From: Sulfoacidibacillus thermotolerans
GTDB lineage: Bacteria > Bacillota > Bacilli > Alicyclobacillales > SLC66
Direction: 5' to 3'
Length of the DNA: 64,000 nucleotides
NCBI RefSeq assembly: GCF_003144315.1
Contig: NZ_MPDK01000004.1
Location: 1-64,000 of the forward strand
Below the pieces are notes generated by a model that was not told the origin of the DNA, did not search any database, and saw nothing but the letters and a program-made list of their open reading frames with translations. Position 1 is the first letter of the stretch. Each line of letters starts with the position of its first letter. Positions 52,088-61,328 of the stretch are shown here, in pieces. A program made the position numbers and the translations under genes.

Positions 52088-53146
52088 ATGAAGTATTCAA
52101 CAGCTCATGAACCTGGTTTTGATGACGCAGTAGAGATGGCGTTAAGTCATATTTTAAAGTTGGTTTCGATACCGAGCCCAACGGGATTTACAGAGCGCGC
52201 AATTGAATACTGTTATCGTCAGATTGCTCAGATGGGGTATTCTGTCGCACGCACATATAAAGGTGGACTCGTTGTGCATGTGCCTGGAAAGCGTGAACGC
52301 ACGCGTGTTCTTGCAGCACACGTAGATACGCTTGGAGCCATCGTGAAGCAAATTTTGCAAAGCGGACGGCTCAAAATGTCTCCGATAGGCGGTTTTCGCT
52401 TTCATGCCGTCGAAGGTGAGTATTGTCAGGTACATACTTTAGAGGGTGCTGCTTATACAGGAACGATCGTCGCGCACAAAGCGTCTTCTCATGTGTATAA
52501 GGAAGCCGAAGAACGTACGGAAGATACAATGGAAATTCGCTTAGATGAAGTGGTGAAAAATGATCAAGATGTACGTAAGCTAGGGATACGTGTGGGGGAT
52601 ATCGTATCATTTGACGCGCGGGCAGTACTTCTTCCAAGCGGTCACTTAAAATCGCGCCATTTAGATGATAAGGCAAGTGTAGGCATTCTGATTGAACTTT
52701 TGCATCTTATTTTAGAGGAACACATTGAGTTGCCTTATAGTTTGACACTTCTCATTAGTACGGATGAGGAGATCGGATATGGTGGCAATTCGAATATTCC
52801 AGAGACCGCTTTCGAATATGTTGCAGTGGACATGGGGGCTATCGGTGAGGGTCTAGCTACGACTGAACATGTCGTCTCGATTTGTGCAAAAGATTCGAGT
52901 GGCCCTTACAATTATGATTTGCGGCGTTCACTTGTCTACTTAGCAGAACGCAATCATGTCGCGCATGCCATCGATATTTACCCTTACTATGCTTCAGATG
53001 CGAGTGCAGCCCGACGCGCCGGGTACGATCTTGCCACTGCACTCATTGGGCCTGGAATTGATTCTTCACATGCGTATGAACGAACACATCGTGATGCGAT
53101 TGCAGCTACGTTGCGATTGCTTCTTTTGTATGTACAAAGTGAATAG
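52088..53146 (+). CDS. M42 family metallopeptidase (glutamyl aminopeptidase-like)
   Basis: 352 aa from the ATG 52088 after GGGGTGGATC. TACAAT at 52031-52036 is a possible -10. Metal residues: LAAHVDTLGAIV, SRHLDDKASVGILIELL, STDEEIGYGGN (catalytic Glu pair), VAVDMGAIG, and SSHAYERTH near the end. These are M42 features (YsdC/FrvX type), which cut N-terminal residues from peptides and form 12-subunit particles in known members. Leads into fabI after 27 bases, possibly co-transcribed. Confidence 0.88.
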   Translation: MKYSTAHEPGFDDAVEMALSHILKLVSIPSPTGFTERAIEYCYRQIAQMGYSVARTYKGGLVVHVPGKRERTRVLAAHVDTLGAIVKQILQSGRLKMSPIGGFRFHAVEGEYCQVHTLEGAAYTGTIVAHKASSHVYKEAEERTEDTMEIRLDEVVKNDQDVRKLGIRVGDIVSFDARAVLLPSGHLKSRHLDDKASVGILIELLHLILEEHIELPYSLTLLISTDEEIGYGGNSNIPETAFEYVAVDMGAIGEGLATTEHVVSICAKDSSGPYNYDLRRSLVYLAERNHVAHAIDIYPYYASDASAARRAGYDLATALIGPGIDSSHAYERTHRDAIAATLRLLLLYVQSE

Positions 53147-53173
53147 AGAAGTTACTAATTGGAGGGTACATAG

Positions 53174-53941
53174 ATGCTAGTTAAGGATAAAAATATTCTT
53201 GTGATGGGTGTTATCAATAAGCGAAGCATTGCCTGGGCGATTGCTCAAGCACTTCACGCGGCAGGTGCAAATCTGATGTTTACTTATCAAGGGGAGCGCA
53301 TGGAAGAAAGCGTTCGCGAATTGGTCAATGATGCGATGCCAGGCTCTCTCTTGTTGCGTTGTGATGTCACGAATGACGCGGAAATTGACGCGGTGTTTCA
53401 ACATCTAGAGGAAAAAGTCGGCGTTTTGCACGGTATTGTGCACAGTATCGCATTTGCTAAAGCGGAAGATCTAAATGGTATGTTTGTTGAAACCTCTCGT
53501 GACGGATATCTTCTCGCACAGAATATCTCTGCTTATTCCCTTGTAGCTGTGGCAAATCGCGCGCGTAAGATAATGACAGAAGGCGGTAGCATCATGACGA
53601 TGACATATCTTGGCGGAGAGCGCGTCGTGGAAAATTATAATGTGATGGGAGTAGCTAAAGCAGCGCTCGATATGAGTATGCGATATTTGGCCAACGAGCT
53701 TGGGCCACAAAATATTCGGGTCAATGCAGTTTCTGCAGGGCCGATTCGGACACTTGCGGCAAAAGGGGTAAAGGATTTCAATAAAATTTTGCACACGATC
53801 GAAGAAAAGGCTCCTTTGCGTAGAACAACAGATGCTTCAGAAGTAGCGGATACTGCTTTGTATTTGATGAGTAATTTATCTCGTGGTGTAACAGGTGAAG
53901 TGATCCATGTAGACAGTGGGTACCATATTCTCGGATTTTAA
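53174..53941 (+). CDS. fabI: enoyl-[acyl-carrier-protein] reductase (NADH)
   Basis: 255 aa SDR enzyme of the last step of fatty acid elongation. Starts ATG 53174 after GGAGGG. ILVMGVINKRSIAWAIAQAL is the FabI variant of the NAD loop; HSIAFAKAEDLNG; the active pair Tyr and Lys in YNVMGVAKAAL; SAGPIRTLAAKGVKDF. This is the triclosan-binding class (not FabK/FabV). Terminator directly after. Confidence 0.96.
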   Translation: MLVKDKNILVMGVINKRSIAWAIAQALHAAGANLMFTYQGERMEESVRELVNDAMPGSLLLRCDVTNDAEIDAVFQHLEEKVGVLHGIVHSIAFAKAEDLNGMFVETSRDGYLLAQNISAYSLVAVANRARKIMTEGGSIMTMTYLGGERVVENYNVMGVAKAALDMSMRYLANELGPQNIRVNAVSAGPIRTLAAKGVKDFNKILHTIEEKAPLRRTTDASEVADTALYLMSNLSRGVTGEVIHVDSGYHILGF

Positions 53942-53954
53942 CCTATACGACAAG

Positions 53955-53986
53955 AAAGAAGAAGGCCGACTACGGCCTTCTTCTTT
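53955..53986. terminator. terminator of fabI, works in both directions
   Basis: GAAGAAGGCCG pairs with CGGCCTTCTTC around a 4-nt loop, then TTTTGAC on the plus side; the minus side reads TTCTTTCTTGTCG. It can end both fabI and a possible leftward transcript from 54053. Confidence 0.9.
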
Positions 53987-54059
53987 TGACTATTCAGCGC
54001 ACATCATAATCCCGAGAAAAATAAGGGCGGACATCATAGGAGCACTCATAACCGAGTTC

Positions 54060-54089
54060 ATAATAAACTCAGTCGACGTAGTCTGTCAA
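54060..54089 (-). promoter_or_regulatory. candidate leftward promoter with no gene behind it
   Basis: On the minus strand a perfect TTGACA (54089-54084), an 18-base spacer and TATTAT (54065-54060). It points at the fabI terminator about 70-100 bases away. Possible small RNA of about 100 nt; see findings. Confidence 0.45.
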
Positions 54090-54197
54090 GATTCGACGCG
54101 CTGATTTTTATGCACAGATTGATTTGGCGAAAATGGATACGCCTTCATAACAACAGTTTTTTTACCGACCATAACACCGACACTGTGATGAGTTCCT

Positions 54198-55133
54198 TTA
54201 GAAATTCGTAGGGATCTGTTCACGTGTTACATCAACATCTGTGTTTAAGACGATGTTTTTATGTGTCCCATATTCATTTGTGCGCAGTTCTTCGCGAATA
54301 TAGTTCCCTCGATGCAAGAGATCAATCACTTGACTCGCTGTGTTACTTGGAATTGCCAAATAGTCTGCAAGTCCGTCACGCAACCACTTAGGACCCAAGT
54401 TTTTTGTTTTGTTGGCAGGTTGAGCATGCCATTCGGCGATGTAATCAATCGCTTCTTCTAAGAAATCTGAGGGATTCTTCGGGCTGACATCCACACGCAA
54501 GAATTCGAGCAAATCATAGCTTTCATGGGCATAATTGCGAATATCCGTATGTTTGGCAATCGCGTCTTCTACATAGAATAGTTCTACGTGTTTGCCTCTA
54601 TACAACATCCGACTCATGATAGGAATCATATCGCTGTCTGCAGTTACGAATACATAGCAAGTGATATTTGGATCAGAATAAGAAGTCTCCATGGCATCGA
54701 TAGACAACTCAATATCGGAAGCATTTTTTGCCTTGTCTTCACTTTTTCCGTTTGCATATACATGTCGAATTTGTATTCGCTTTTTCTGCAGACTGGTTAA
54801 ATTCGCGTCCACTTGTTCAAAATCGGCGTATGCTTTAAACATGCGAATGTTATCCATCCCGTAGAAGGTCCATAATCGTTCAAACAAATTTTTTTCAATA
54901 TCTTCATGGTCTGGATCATGTCGGTATCGATTCATCAACGTCCAATAGACATTATCATAATCTACGAAAATCGCAACGTTATCCTTTGCATTCTTTCGCG
55001 CGGAATGATTCAGTGCCTGCTCAACAGCATTTGCAATGACTTGACTGAATTTGCGCACTGCGAGCTCATCACTGCGCTGATCCCAGTCTTCGCGGGATTT
55101 TCCCCCGGAAGACGTCGCTCGTTCTTCTTTCAT
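54198..55133 (-). CDS. NYN-domain (PIN-like) protein, probable RNase
   Basis: 311 aa. Residues 1-50 are charged and disordered. The NYN domain (about 50-215) has the acidic residues in NVAIFVDYDNVYWTLM, KNASDIELSIDAM and CYVFVTADSDMIPIMSR, which form the metal site in this family. Residues 230-311 read as a winged-helix region (WLRDGLADYLAIPSNTASQVIDLLHRGNYI). LabA/MARF1-type NYN proteins cut RNA; the substrate is unknown. Start ATG 55133 with TAGGAGG. Single gene. Confidence 0.85.
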   Translation of the reverse strand: MKEERATSSGGKSREDWDQRSDELAVRKFSQVIANAVEQALNHSARKNAKDNVAIFVDYDNVYWTLMNRYRHDPDHEDIEKNLFERLWTFYGMDNIRMFKAYADFEQVDANLTSLQKKRIQIRHVYANGKSEDKAKNASDIELSIDAMETSYSDPNITCYVFVTADSDMIPIMSRMLYRGKHVELFYVEDAIAKHTDIRNYAHESYDLLEFLRVDVSPKNPSDFLEEAIDYIAEWHAQPANKTKNLGPKWLRDGLADYLAIPSNTASQVIDLLHRGNYIREELRTNEYGTHKNIVLNTDVDVTREQIPTNF

Positions 55134-55236
55134 GTACAGCCTCCTAATCTATCGCGGAACAATTCCGCATGTATTGATATGTTCTCCAACTTCTCCTATT
55201 TTCCTGCACGTCTTCACAACATTTATATGCATGGAT

Positions 55237-55256
55237 CGCCGTAGAAAGTTACGGCG
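55237..55256 (-). terminator. hairpin overlapping the stop codon of the flippase-like gene
   Basis: CGCCGTA-CTTTC-TACGGCG type stem (7 bp) on the minus strand starting in the TAA stop. U-run is absent, so only a candidate. Confidence 0.4.
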
Positions 55257-56292
55257 CTTGTATGTCTTGCGAGATTTGCTTTGTAAGCCAGGCCTGATAC
55301 AAAAGACCAGCCAAAATCGGCAACCAAAAGGACGGAATTCGATACAAAAGAGTTCCTGCTAACGCGATTGGGAGCGGGACGCCAAACCATCTGAGCGCAG
55401 TGGTCAAAGCGACCTCCACGACCCCTAACGTAGTGGGAGCAAGTGATACCACGGAAAATAAAAGGGTTAACGAATACGTGTAGATCGCAACAGATAAGTC
55501 AATTGGATGATGCAAAGCGAGAAAACAGATCATTAGCATCCCTACGCGCACCGGATATATAGCAAACAGTAATCCAACTACAGTCATCATGCGAAGTGGG
55601 TGGGATTTGATCACTATCCATTCTTTGCGCACCTCATGGTTTGTATACCAGTGTAATTTATTTTGAACTTTACTGATAAATCGCGCAATCGGTCCATCGA
55701 GTCGGGCCTTTTCGGAGATCGTCTCCTGTTTCATGCGCTTCACATAGAACAGCCAAAGTAAACCAAGTAAAGTGAATGCGACGAGAAACCACGCGAAGCC
55801 TTTTTCTGCTTCTAGGATGGCGCTCTGTGGTTCCCCGGGCAATAAAACCAAGACGCGCAAGCAGACAAGCACAAGCGGCAGGAGCGCAAGATAGCTAAGG
55901 AGAGTCATCCAAACACTCACTGCGATCGAATTGCGCAGTCCTAAACCGAATCGTTCGCCCCAAAAGATAAAGCCAGCAGTTCCAGAGGCGCCAGAGGTTG
56001 GCATGACTTCGTTTAGCATTGTAGCGTGCACGAGCATGCCAAGTAATACACTCCAACGAGGGAAGCAATTATAGAGTTGGTACAGTTGTTTTGCCGCGAG
56101 AGCTTGCAGTGCGAAGTAGAGCCACTCACAAACGATCGTCACCATCGCAACCAGCAAGTTCGCGTGGGTCAGATAAGGAAAAGCTGCTTCAATGGTTTTA
56201 TGTTCTTTATAGGCCAGTAGAGCGATCAAAAGCATAATGACGCTGCCCCAGAGCAACGACAAAGTATGGCGCAGGGAAGGAGAGATGTTCAC
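55249..56292 (-). CDS. lysylphosphatidylglycerol synthetase/flippase-like membrane protein (UPF0104)
   Basis: 347 aa with about 8 membrane helices. Conserved MLNEVMPTSGASGTAGFIFWGERFG and the C-terminal SLAPTTLGVVEVALTTALRWFGVPLPIALAGTLLYRI. This is the transmembrane part of MprF-like and AglD-like proteins, without the synthetase domain. Substrate (a lipid) is unknown. Start ATG 56292 preceded by AGGAGCGGG. Confidence 0.82.
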   Translation of the reverse strand: MNISPSLRHTLSLLWGSVIMLLIALLAYKEHKTIEAAFPYLTHANLLVAMVTIVCEWLYFALQALAAKQLYQLYNCFPRWSVLLGMLVHATMLNEVMPTSGASGTAGFIFWGERFGLGLRNSIAVSVWMTLLSYLALLPLVLVCLRVLVLLPGEPQSAILEAEKGFAWFLVAFTLLGLLWLFYVKRMKQETISEKARLDGPIARFISKVQNKLHWYTNHEVRKEWIVIKSHPLRMMTVVGLLFAIYPVRVGMLMICFLALHHPIDLSVAIYTYSLTLLFSVVSLAPTTLGVVEVALTTALRWFGVPLPIALAGTLLYRIPSFWLPILAGLLYQAWLTKQISQDIQAP

Positions 56293-56441
56293 TAGCCCCG
56301 CTCCTTTCTTTCTGTCATATTACCACAGATTGCGCTTTTCGCCATGTCGTGTTTTGCGTAAATGGATGTCATTTCCGCGAATACGTGATTTTGCAGGAGT
56401 GATACTACGAGCATGGCCAAAAGATACGGGATCTGGATAAG

Positions 56442-59400
56442 GTGGCGATGAAAGCTTTGGCGATACAATTGCAGTGTGAATTGGTTCGAGAAATTCCTGG
56501 AAGAATGCGATTGACTGTGGCCCATATGCGACGTGATCGTGCTATGGCGAATTTTGTGCAAAAACATCTGCAGGAGCATTTGTCATGTGACACGATTCGC
56601 GCCGATGCGGCAACCGGGCGTGTCCTCATTTGTTATGAACCTCGTTTAGCAAACTACGCTGGTTTTATCAATGAAGTGCGTGCGCGTGTTGATGAAGCTG
56701 TTGTCGCGTATATTCAGCACAGGCGTAAAGAAAGACACCTACCTTATGAGGGAGAGACTCAGACCCTTCATCAGTCAGAGTTGCTGCAAAGTGCCGCGAG
56801 CAAGAGCAAAGAAGAAAAGCTCCTACCTTTCAAAGCGATTTTAGGTGATGATAAAGAGCATGGCTTAACAAGTGAAGAAGTAAAACAACGTCTTGCGATT
56901 CATGGCTTAAATGTCCTACCTAAGCAGCATAAACCGACGGTTTGGCGAGTTTTGTGGATGCAAATAAGCGATTGGATGTCACTTACGCTTGTTGGGGTGG
57001 CGGTGGTCTCGCTTTTGACAGGACGTGCGTTTGATGCGCTCACAATCACTGCGGTGCTCGCTGTCAATAGTGTCGTGGGCATTTTGCAAGAGCGGCGCGT
57101 CAGTCAAGAAGTTGAGGCATTGAAAAGTATGACTTCTTATGCGGCGACTGTCATTCGCGATGGAATTGCCCAAGTGGTACCTGCTTCTGAAGTCGTAATA
57201 GGTGATTTGGTCTTGCTTGAGGCGGGAGATCGTGTGCCTGCTGATGGGGTTATTTTACAGGCAGTTGGTCTCGAAGTGGATGAATCTCTGCTCACAGGTG
57301 AATCGCAGCCTACGCCAAAGATTGAGCAAGGTGCAGTAGAACTTGACTTGCTCGCGCAGAATTCATTATTTGACGCGACCTATGCGGTATTTATGGGTAC
57401 GGGTGTTACGCGCGGCAAAGGAAAAATGCTGGTAACTGCGACTGGAGCAGCAACGCAAATGGGCAAGTTGGCTGCTTCCTTGTCCACTGTCGAAGTGCAG
57501 CAGACGGTTTTGCAAGAGCGCATTCACAGTTTTGGGCGCATGCTGGTGGCTGGGATTTTGGCCACGGTCGCTGCAGTGATTGTCGTCGGATTGTGGCGTG
57601 GGTTGCCATTGACACATTTGTTATTGACTGCGATGGCGCTTGCGGCTTCGGCGATTCCAGAGGGGCTGCCACTTTTGATTACGATTGGACTTACAGCGGG
57701 GGTGCGGCGGGTTGGAAAAACGAGTTTAGTCATTCGCAAACTATCCTCGCTTGAAACTCTGGGTCGCGTCACAGTGATCTGTTCTGATAAGACAGGTACT
57801 CTTACAAAAAATGAAATGACAGTGCGTCAACTCTGGACGTCGTGTGGACGGTATCGCGTTTCTGGAGATGGGTATGATCCGCGCGGGGAAATTTCTTTCT
57901 TGGGGGCGGATCCGGGTGTTTCTGATCACGGCGTAGTCCAAACACTCGCGCGTTTGGGGGGGCTGTGCAATGATGCGGAACTTTGCTATCGTGGCAAACC
58001 GCTTACATCTTATTCGGGGATGTCAGTAGAAACTACTGACGCGACGCAATTTTCCGTGCGCGGTGATCCGACGGATGGGGCTCTCCTTGTGATGGCATTA
58101 AAAGCGGGTTGTGATCTGTCAGAGATCACACAGGCACAACGCATGCATGAATGGGTCTTTACGCCTGAGCAAAAGCGGATGAGTGTCGTTTATGCAAAAG
58201 AGGGTCAGTTCGAATTTATTGCCAAGGGAGCGGTTGAGGAGATTTTGGTGCGTTCGTCAGCTTTGCTTACAGAAGCAGGAGTTAAACCGCTTACTCTGGC
58301 ACTGCGCACAAAGATTATTGATGAAATGAGCACATTTGCGGCACAAGCGATGCGAGTTATGGCAGTGGCATATCGACCGCTTGCAACTGCTGAACAGGAA
58401 CTTCTTTCTCAGGTTGACCAGGAGGGGAGTGTGCGTGAACGCCTTGAGCGCGATCTGATTTTTGTAGGACTTGTCGGTATGGTCGATCCTTTGCGAGCGC
58501 ATGTAGAAGAGAGTATTCAGCTCTGCCGCGAAGCCAATATTCGCGTCCTGATGATTACTGGTGATCATCCGGTGACTGCGGCTGCCGTGGCGCGCGAGAT
58601 CGGCCTGGTCGCAGGCGAAGAAGAACCGCTAGTCCTTACAGGAGCAGAGGTTGAAAATATGTCGATCCAACAACTCGCGCACGAGGTAGAAAAAGTATCG
58701 ATTTTTGCGCGTATGTCTCCCCAGCATAAATTAGCGATCGTAGATGCATTAAAGCTGCGCAAACAAGTGGTAGCGATGACAGGGGATGGAGTAAATGACG
58801 CGCCAGCTGTTCGTCGTGCTGATGTTGGGATCGCTATGGGCAGACGCAGCACGGAAGTCACGCGGGAAGCAAGTGTCATGACGGTGGCAGATGAGAACTT
58901 CTCTACGATCGTCAGTGGTGTGAAAGAAGGCCGAGATGTTTTAGGGAATATTTTACGCGCACTCGGATACTTGCTATCAGGTAATTTGGGAGAAGTTCTC
59001 TATGCGGCTTTTGCTGTATTTTTAGGAATGCCCTTGCCTTTTGTACCTGTACAAATTCTCTTGATTAATCTATTGACAGATGCGGCCCCAACCATTGGTC
59101 TTGTGACAAGACCCCCACATACTCCGGCTGCTTCGCGGCAAGCGTTAACACAACAACGCGATTTTTTAGACAAGCAGTATGTAAGGCAGATTTTCACACA
59201 CGCAGTCGCGATTGGATTTTCTACTCTCGGTGTATTTGCTCTTGGACTAAAGATTTCTGGGCGCTTGGCGATTGCTCAGACGATGGCCATGGTGACATTG
59301 TCTTTGGCTGAATTACTGCATATCGAAAGCTGGCATCACGATGAAGAACCTGCTCCCTTGCCAGTGCCTTCCGATCGTGTGTTGCGTGTAACTTTTTATG

Positions 59401-59609
59401 GATCACTACTGATGATTGCGGGCTCTCTCTATCTAGCGCCCTTACAACACATCTTTCAAACGACTGCTCTGCCCATTTTTTATCTAACGATTTCAGTTGC
59501 AGGGGCGTTTGGCGCCTATGCAGTGCAAACAGCATTTCGAACAAGGGGGTATGGCCGTGTTGGCAGACGTGCAAAAGCGCTTACAGCAAGCGCAGGAATT
59601 GTTGCATGA
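56442..59609 (+). CDS. P2-type cation-transporting ATPase (Ca2+/Mn2+-like)
   Basis: 1055 aa. Residues 1-100 are a short heavy-metal-domain-like module (ELVREIPGRMRLTVAHMRRD) without the CxxC metal site. Then the cation ATPase N-terminal HGLTSEEVKQRLAIHGLNVLP, the LTGES actuator loop (284-288), TM4 PEGLP (406-410), phosphorylation DKTGTLT with Asp449, KGAVEE nucleotide site, TGDGVNDAPAVRRADVGIAMG hinge, and TM6 NLLTDAAPTIGL. PEGLP with N-x-x-T-D in TM6 fits Ca2+ or Mn2+ pumps. Starts GTG 56442 or ATG 56448. Leads a cation-transport cluster. Confidence 0.9.
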   Translation: MAMKALAIQLQCELVREIPGRMRLTVAHMRRDRAMANFVQKHLQEHLSCDTIRADAATGRVLICYEPRLANYAGFINEVRARVDEAVVAYIQHRRKERHLPYEGETQTLHQSELLQSAASKSKEEKLLPFKAILGDDKEHGLTSEEVKQRLAIHGLNVLPKQHKPTVWRVLWMQISDWMSLTLVGVAVVSLLTGRAFDALTITAVLAVNSVVGILQERRVSQEVEALKSMTSYAATVIRDGIAQVVPASEVVIGDLVLLEAGDRVPADGVILQAVGLEVDESLLTGESQPTPKIEQGAVELDLLAQNSLFDATYAVFMGTGVTRGKGKMLVTATGAATQMGKLAASLSTVEVQQTVLQERIHSFGRMLVAGILATVAAVIVVGLWRGLPLTHLLLTAMALAASAIPEGLPLLITIGLTAGVRRVGKTSLVIRKLSSLETLGRVTVICSDKTGTLTKNEMTVRQLWTSCGRYRVSGDGYDPRGEISFLGADPGVSDHGVVQTLARLGGLCNDAELCYRGKPLTSYSGMSVETTDATQFSVRGDPTDGALLVMALKAGCDLSEITQAQRMHEWVFTPEQKRMSVVYAKEGQFEFIAKGAVEEILVRSSALLTEAGVKPLTLALRTKIIDEMSTFAAQAMRVMAVAYRPLATAEQELLSQVDQEGSVRERLERDLIFVGLVGMVDPLRAHVEESIQLCREANIRVLMITGDHPVTAAAVAREIGLVAGEEEPLVLTGAEVENMSIQQLAHEVEKVSIFARMSPQHKLAIVDALKLRKQVVAMTGDGVNDAPAVRRADVGIAMGRRSTEVTREASVMTVADENFSTIVSGVKEGRDVLGNILRALGYLLSGNLGEVLYAAFAVFLGMPLPFVPVQILLINLLTDAAPTIGLVTRPPHTPAASRQALTQQRDFLDKQYVRQIFTHAVAIGFSTLGVFALGLKISGRLAIAQTMAMVTLSLAELLHIESWHHDEEPAPLPVPSDRVLRVTFYGSLLMIAGSLYLAPLQHIFQTTALPIFYLTISVAGAFGAYAVQTAFRTRGYGRVGRRAKALTASAGIVA

Positions 59610-59775
59610 GGCGATTGATTTAAGTTTGCAGCAATTTATGTCAGGACAAGCAGACAAACAGACGCTGGCGCGTGAGTGGAGTGGATTTGTCGGTGATTTT
59701 TTCGGCTACATTAAAAGCAAGAGCAAGGAGACAAAGCAAAATCTTCTAACCTGGATTCACTTTCCTAATTCCTAG
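59551..59775 (+). CDS. small hypothetical helical protein in the metal cluster
   Basis: 74 aa from the ATG 59551 (an AGGGGG touches it; GTG 59557 has better spacing). It overlaps the end of the ATPase gene by 59 bases in another frame. VQKRLQQAQELLHEAIDLSLQQF is an amphipathic helix; a C-terminal helix KSKSKETKQNLLTWI is basic. No known family. Its coupling to the ATPase suggests an accessory factor, but nothing proves it. Confidence 0.55.
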   Translation: MAVLADVQKRLQQAQELLHEAIDLSLQQFMSGQADKQTLAREWSGFVGDFFGYIKSKSKETKQNLLTWIHFPNS

Positions 59776-59814
59776 TTTTGTGTGTGGGCGCACTTGTGAA
59801 AAAGGGAAGGTATC

Positions 59815-60213
59815 ATGAGGAGAAGGAGTCGACAGAGTATGGCGCAAGGTCCAAATCAGCAAAAGAAGTGGTGGATGGGGATAAGTCTTGTAACGCTTGG
59901 TGCGGTTGCGCACCCGACGGTACAACAATGGCTTCGAAAGGTGCTTGTCAAAACTGCACAAGGCATTCTTGAAGTAAAGGATGAGGCGATCGAAATGTAT
60001 GCATTGACGCGCGAAGAATTAGAAGATATTGTGGCAGAAGTGAAGTATCGTAGACGTTTTGAGAAGATGGCAGTCGCAGGATCTAAGGTTACTGAGACCA
60101 TTCATCAGGAGCCCATTTTGGAGAATGCAAAAAGGTCGCGAGTGCAAACTTCGCCTACTGAGTCTGAAGATCTGCAGGGTGTAGATGTGCTTTTGCAGGT
60201 ACATGAACGGTAG
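59815..60213 (+). CDS. hypothetical membrane-anchored protein in the metal cluster
   Basis: 132 aa from the ATG 59815 (GGGAAGG five bases before; ATG 59839 has AAGGAG). One hydrophobic segment near residues 20-40 (WWMGISLVTLGAVAHPTVQQW) then charged helices (KDEAIEMYALTREELEDIVAEVKYRRR) and a polar tail. No family recognised. Lies between the ATPase and the Ca2+/H+ antiporter, 40 bases from the former small gene and 30 bases from the latter. Confidence 0.6.
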   Translation: MRRRSRQSMAQGPNQQKKWWMGISLVTLGAVAHPTVQQWLRKVLVKTAQGILEVKDEAIEMYALTREELEDIVAEVKYRRRFEKMAVAGSKVTETIHQEPILENAKRSRVQTSPTESEDLQGVDVLLQVHER

Positions 60214-60243
60214 TAGACAAGCAGTACAGGAGTGAAAGCACAA

Positions 60244-61299
60244 ATGATGGGCAAAGGGTGGCAACTTGTCATTACTTTTGCAATCGCGGGGGTTGCGTAT
60301 GCGCTTGATCTTTTGCCATTAAGCCCTATCTTGCGATTTTTGCTTGCTGCCCTTGCAATTATTTTTTTAGCTCGACTCATCGGGCAGGAGACAGAGCGTT
60401 TAGGGGATGTGTTTGGCTCTTCTGTCGGTGCGTTACTTGGGGCGACTTTTGGCAATGCGGTGGAACTCTTGATCTCGATCATTGCTTTGACTCAAGGGCT
60501 CACGACAGTAGTTAAGGCGAGCATTGTCGGAAGTATCCTCGCAAACTTACTGTTGACGCTTGGTCTTTCGATGATTGTAGGGGGCATGCGCAGACGCGTA
60601 CAATCGTTTAATCAAATTAAAGCGGGTGTCAACAGTGTCATGTTGTTTGTTGCGGTGATCGGGCTTACGATCATGAGTATTGAATCGCTCATCGCACCCC
60701 AAGTCATGGGGAAAGAAGCTCTCAGTATTGGGATCGCAATTGTTTTTTTGATTGTCTATTTTTTAGGATTTGTCTTTTCCCTGTTTACGCATCGGACCTA
60801 TCTGGCTGCTGGCGATCACGGGCAGCAGGCGCGTGTTGAAGCACAACGAGTCTGGTTACACATTGGGATATTGTTAACTGCGACAGCCATTGTAGCTGTT
60901 TTGAGTGACCAGATTGTTGCAACGCTTACTCCGCTTGCACGTCAGTTACACTTAACCGATCAGTTTGTCGGATTGATCTTTGTGCCTCTGATTGGAGCTA
61001 CCCCTGAATTTTTCACTGCTTTGTTATTAGCTAAAAACAATCGAATGGATGGCAGTGTGGAGATTGCAGTCGGTTCCAGTTTGCAAGTCGCACTTTTTGT
61101 GGCTCCTGTACTTGTTTTAGTCGGATGGGCATGGGGTCGGCCTCTTACGCTTGTTTTTAGTGCGATTGAAGTCATTGTGGTCTTTTTAGCTACGATTCTA
61201 GTTAGCTTGGTCTCATTAGATGGAGAATCTCATTGGTATGAAGGGATCATGGTTACAGCGACTTATGTTATTTTTGCGTTGCTGTTTTATTTTTCCTAA
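60244..61299 (+). CDS. cax: Ca2+/H+ antiporter (CaCA superfamily, CAX)
   Basis: 351 aa from ATG 60244 (CAGGAG nine bases before). About 11 helices in two inverted halves. First alpha repeat GATFGNAVELLISIIALTQG; acidic linker absent or short; second repeat PLIGATPEFFTALLLAKNN with Glu. Pair of glutamates forms the cation site. Moves Ca2+ (or Mn2+) out against protons. Confidence 0.9.
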   Translation: MMGKGWQLVITFAIAGVAYALDLLPLSPILRFLLAALAIIFLARLIGQETERLGDVFGSSVGALLGATFGNAVELLISIIALTQGLTTVVKASIVGSILANLLLTLGLSMIVGGMRRRVQSFNQIKAGVNSVMLFVAVIGLTIMSIESLIAPQVMGKEALSIGIAIVFLIVYFLGFVFSLFTHRTYLAAGDHGQQARVEAQRVWLHIGILLTATAIVAVLSDQIVATLTPLARQLHLTDQFVGLIFVPLIGATPEFFTALLLAKNNRMDGSVEIAVGSSLQVALFVAPVLVLVGWAWGRPLTLVFSAIEVIVVFLATILVSLVSLDGESHWYEGIMVTATYVIFALLFYFS

Positions 61300-61328
61300 C
61301 GTGGTTAGCTTTCGATATTCCAAGACTC

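Noticed and set aside
53992-54061. 23-codon hydrophobic peptide (MNSVMSAPMMSALIFLG...)
   Set aside because: Its ATG lies within the -10 box of the only promoter seen and no SD is present.
54086-54172. 28-codon frame on the minus strand (MVGKKTVVMKAYPF...)
   Set aside because: The amino-acid pattern looks natural, but there is no ribosome binding site and a promoter-like TTGACA overlaps its stop; kept out for lack of support.
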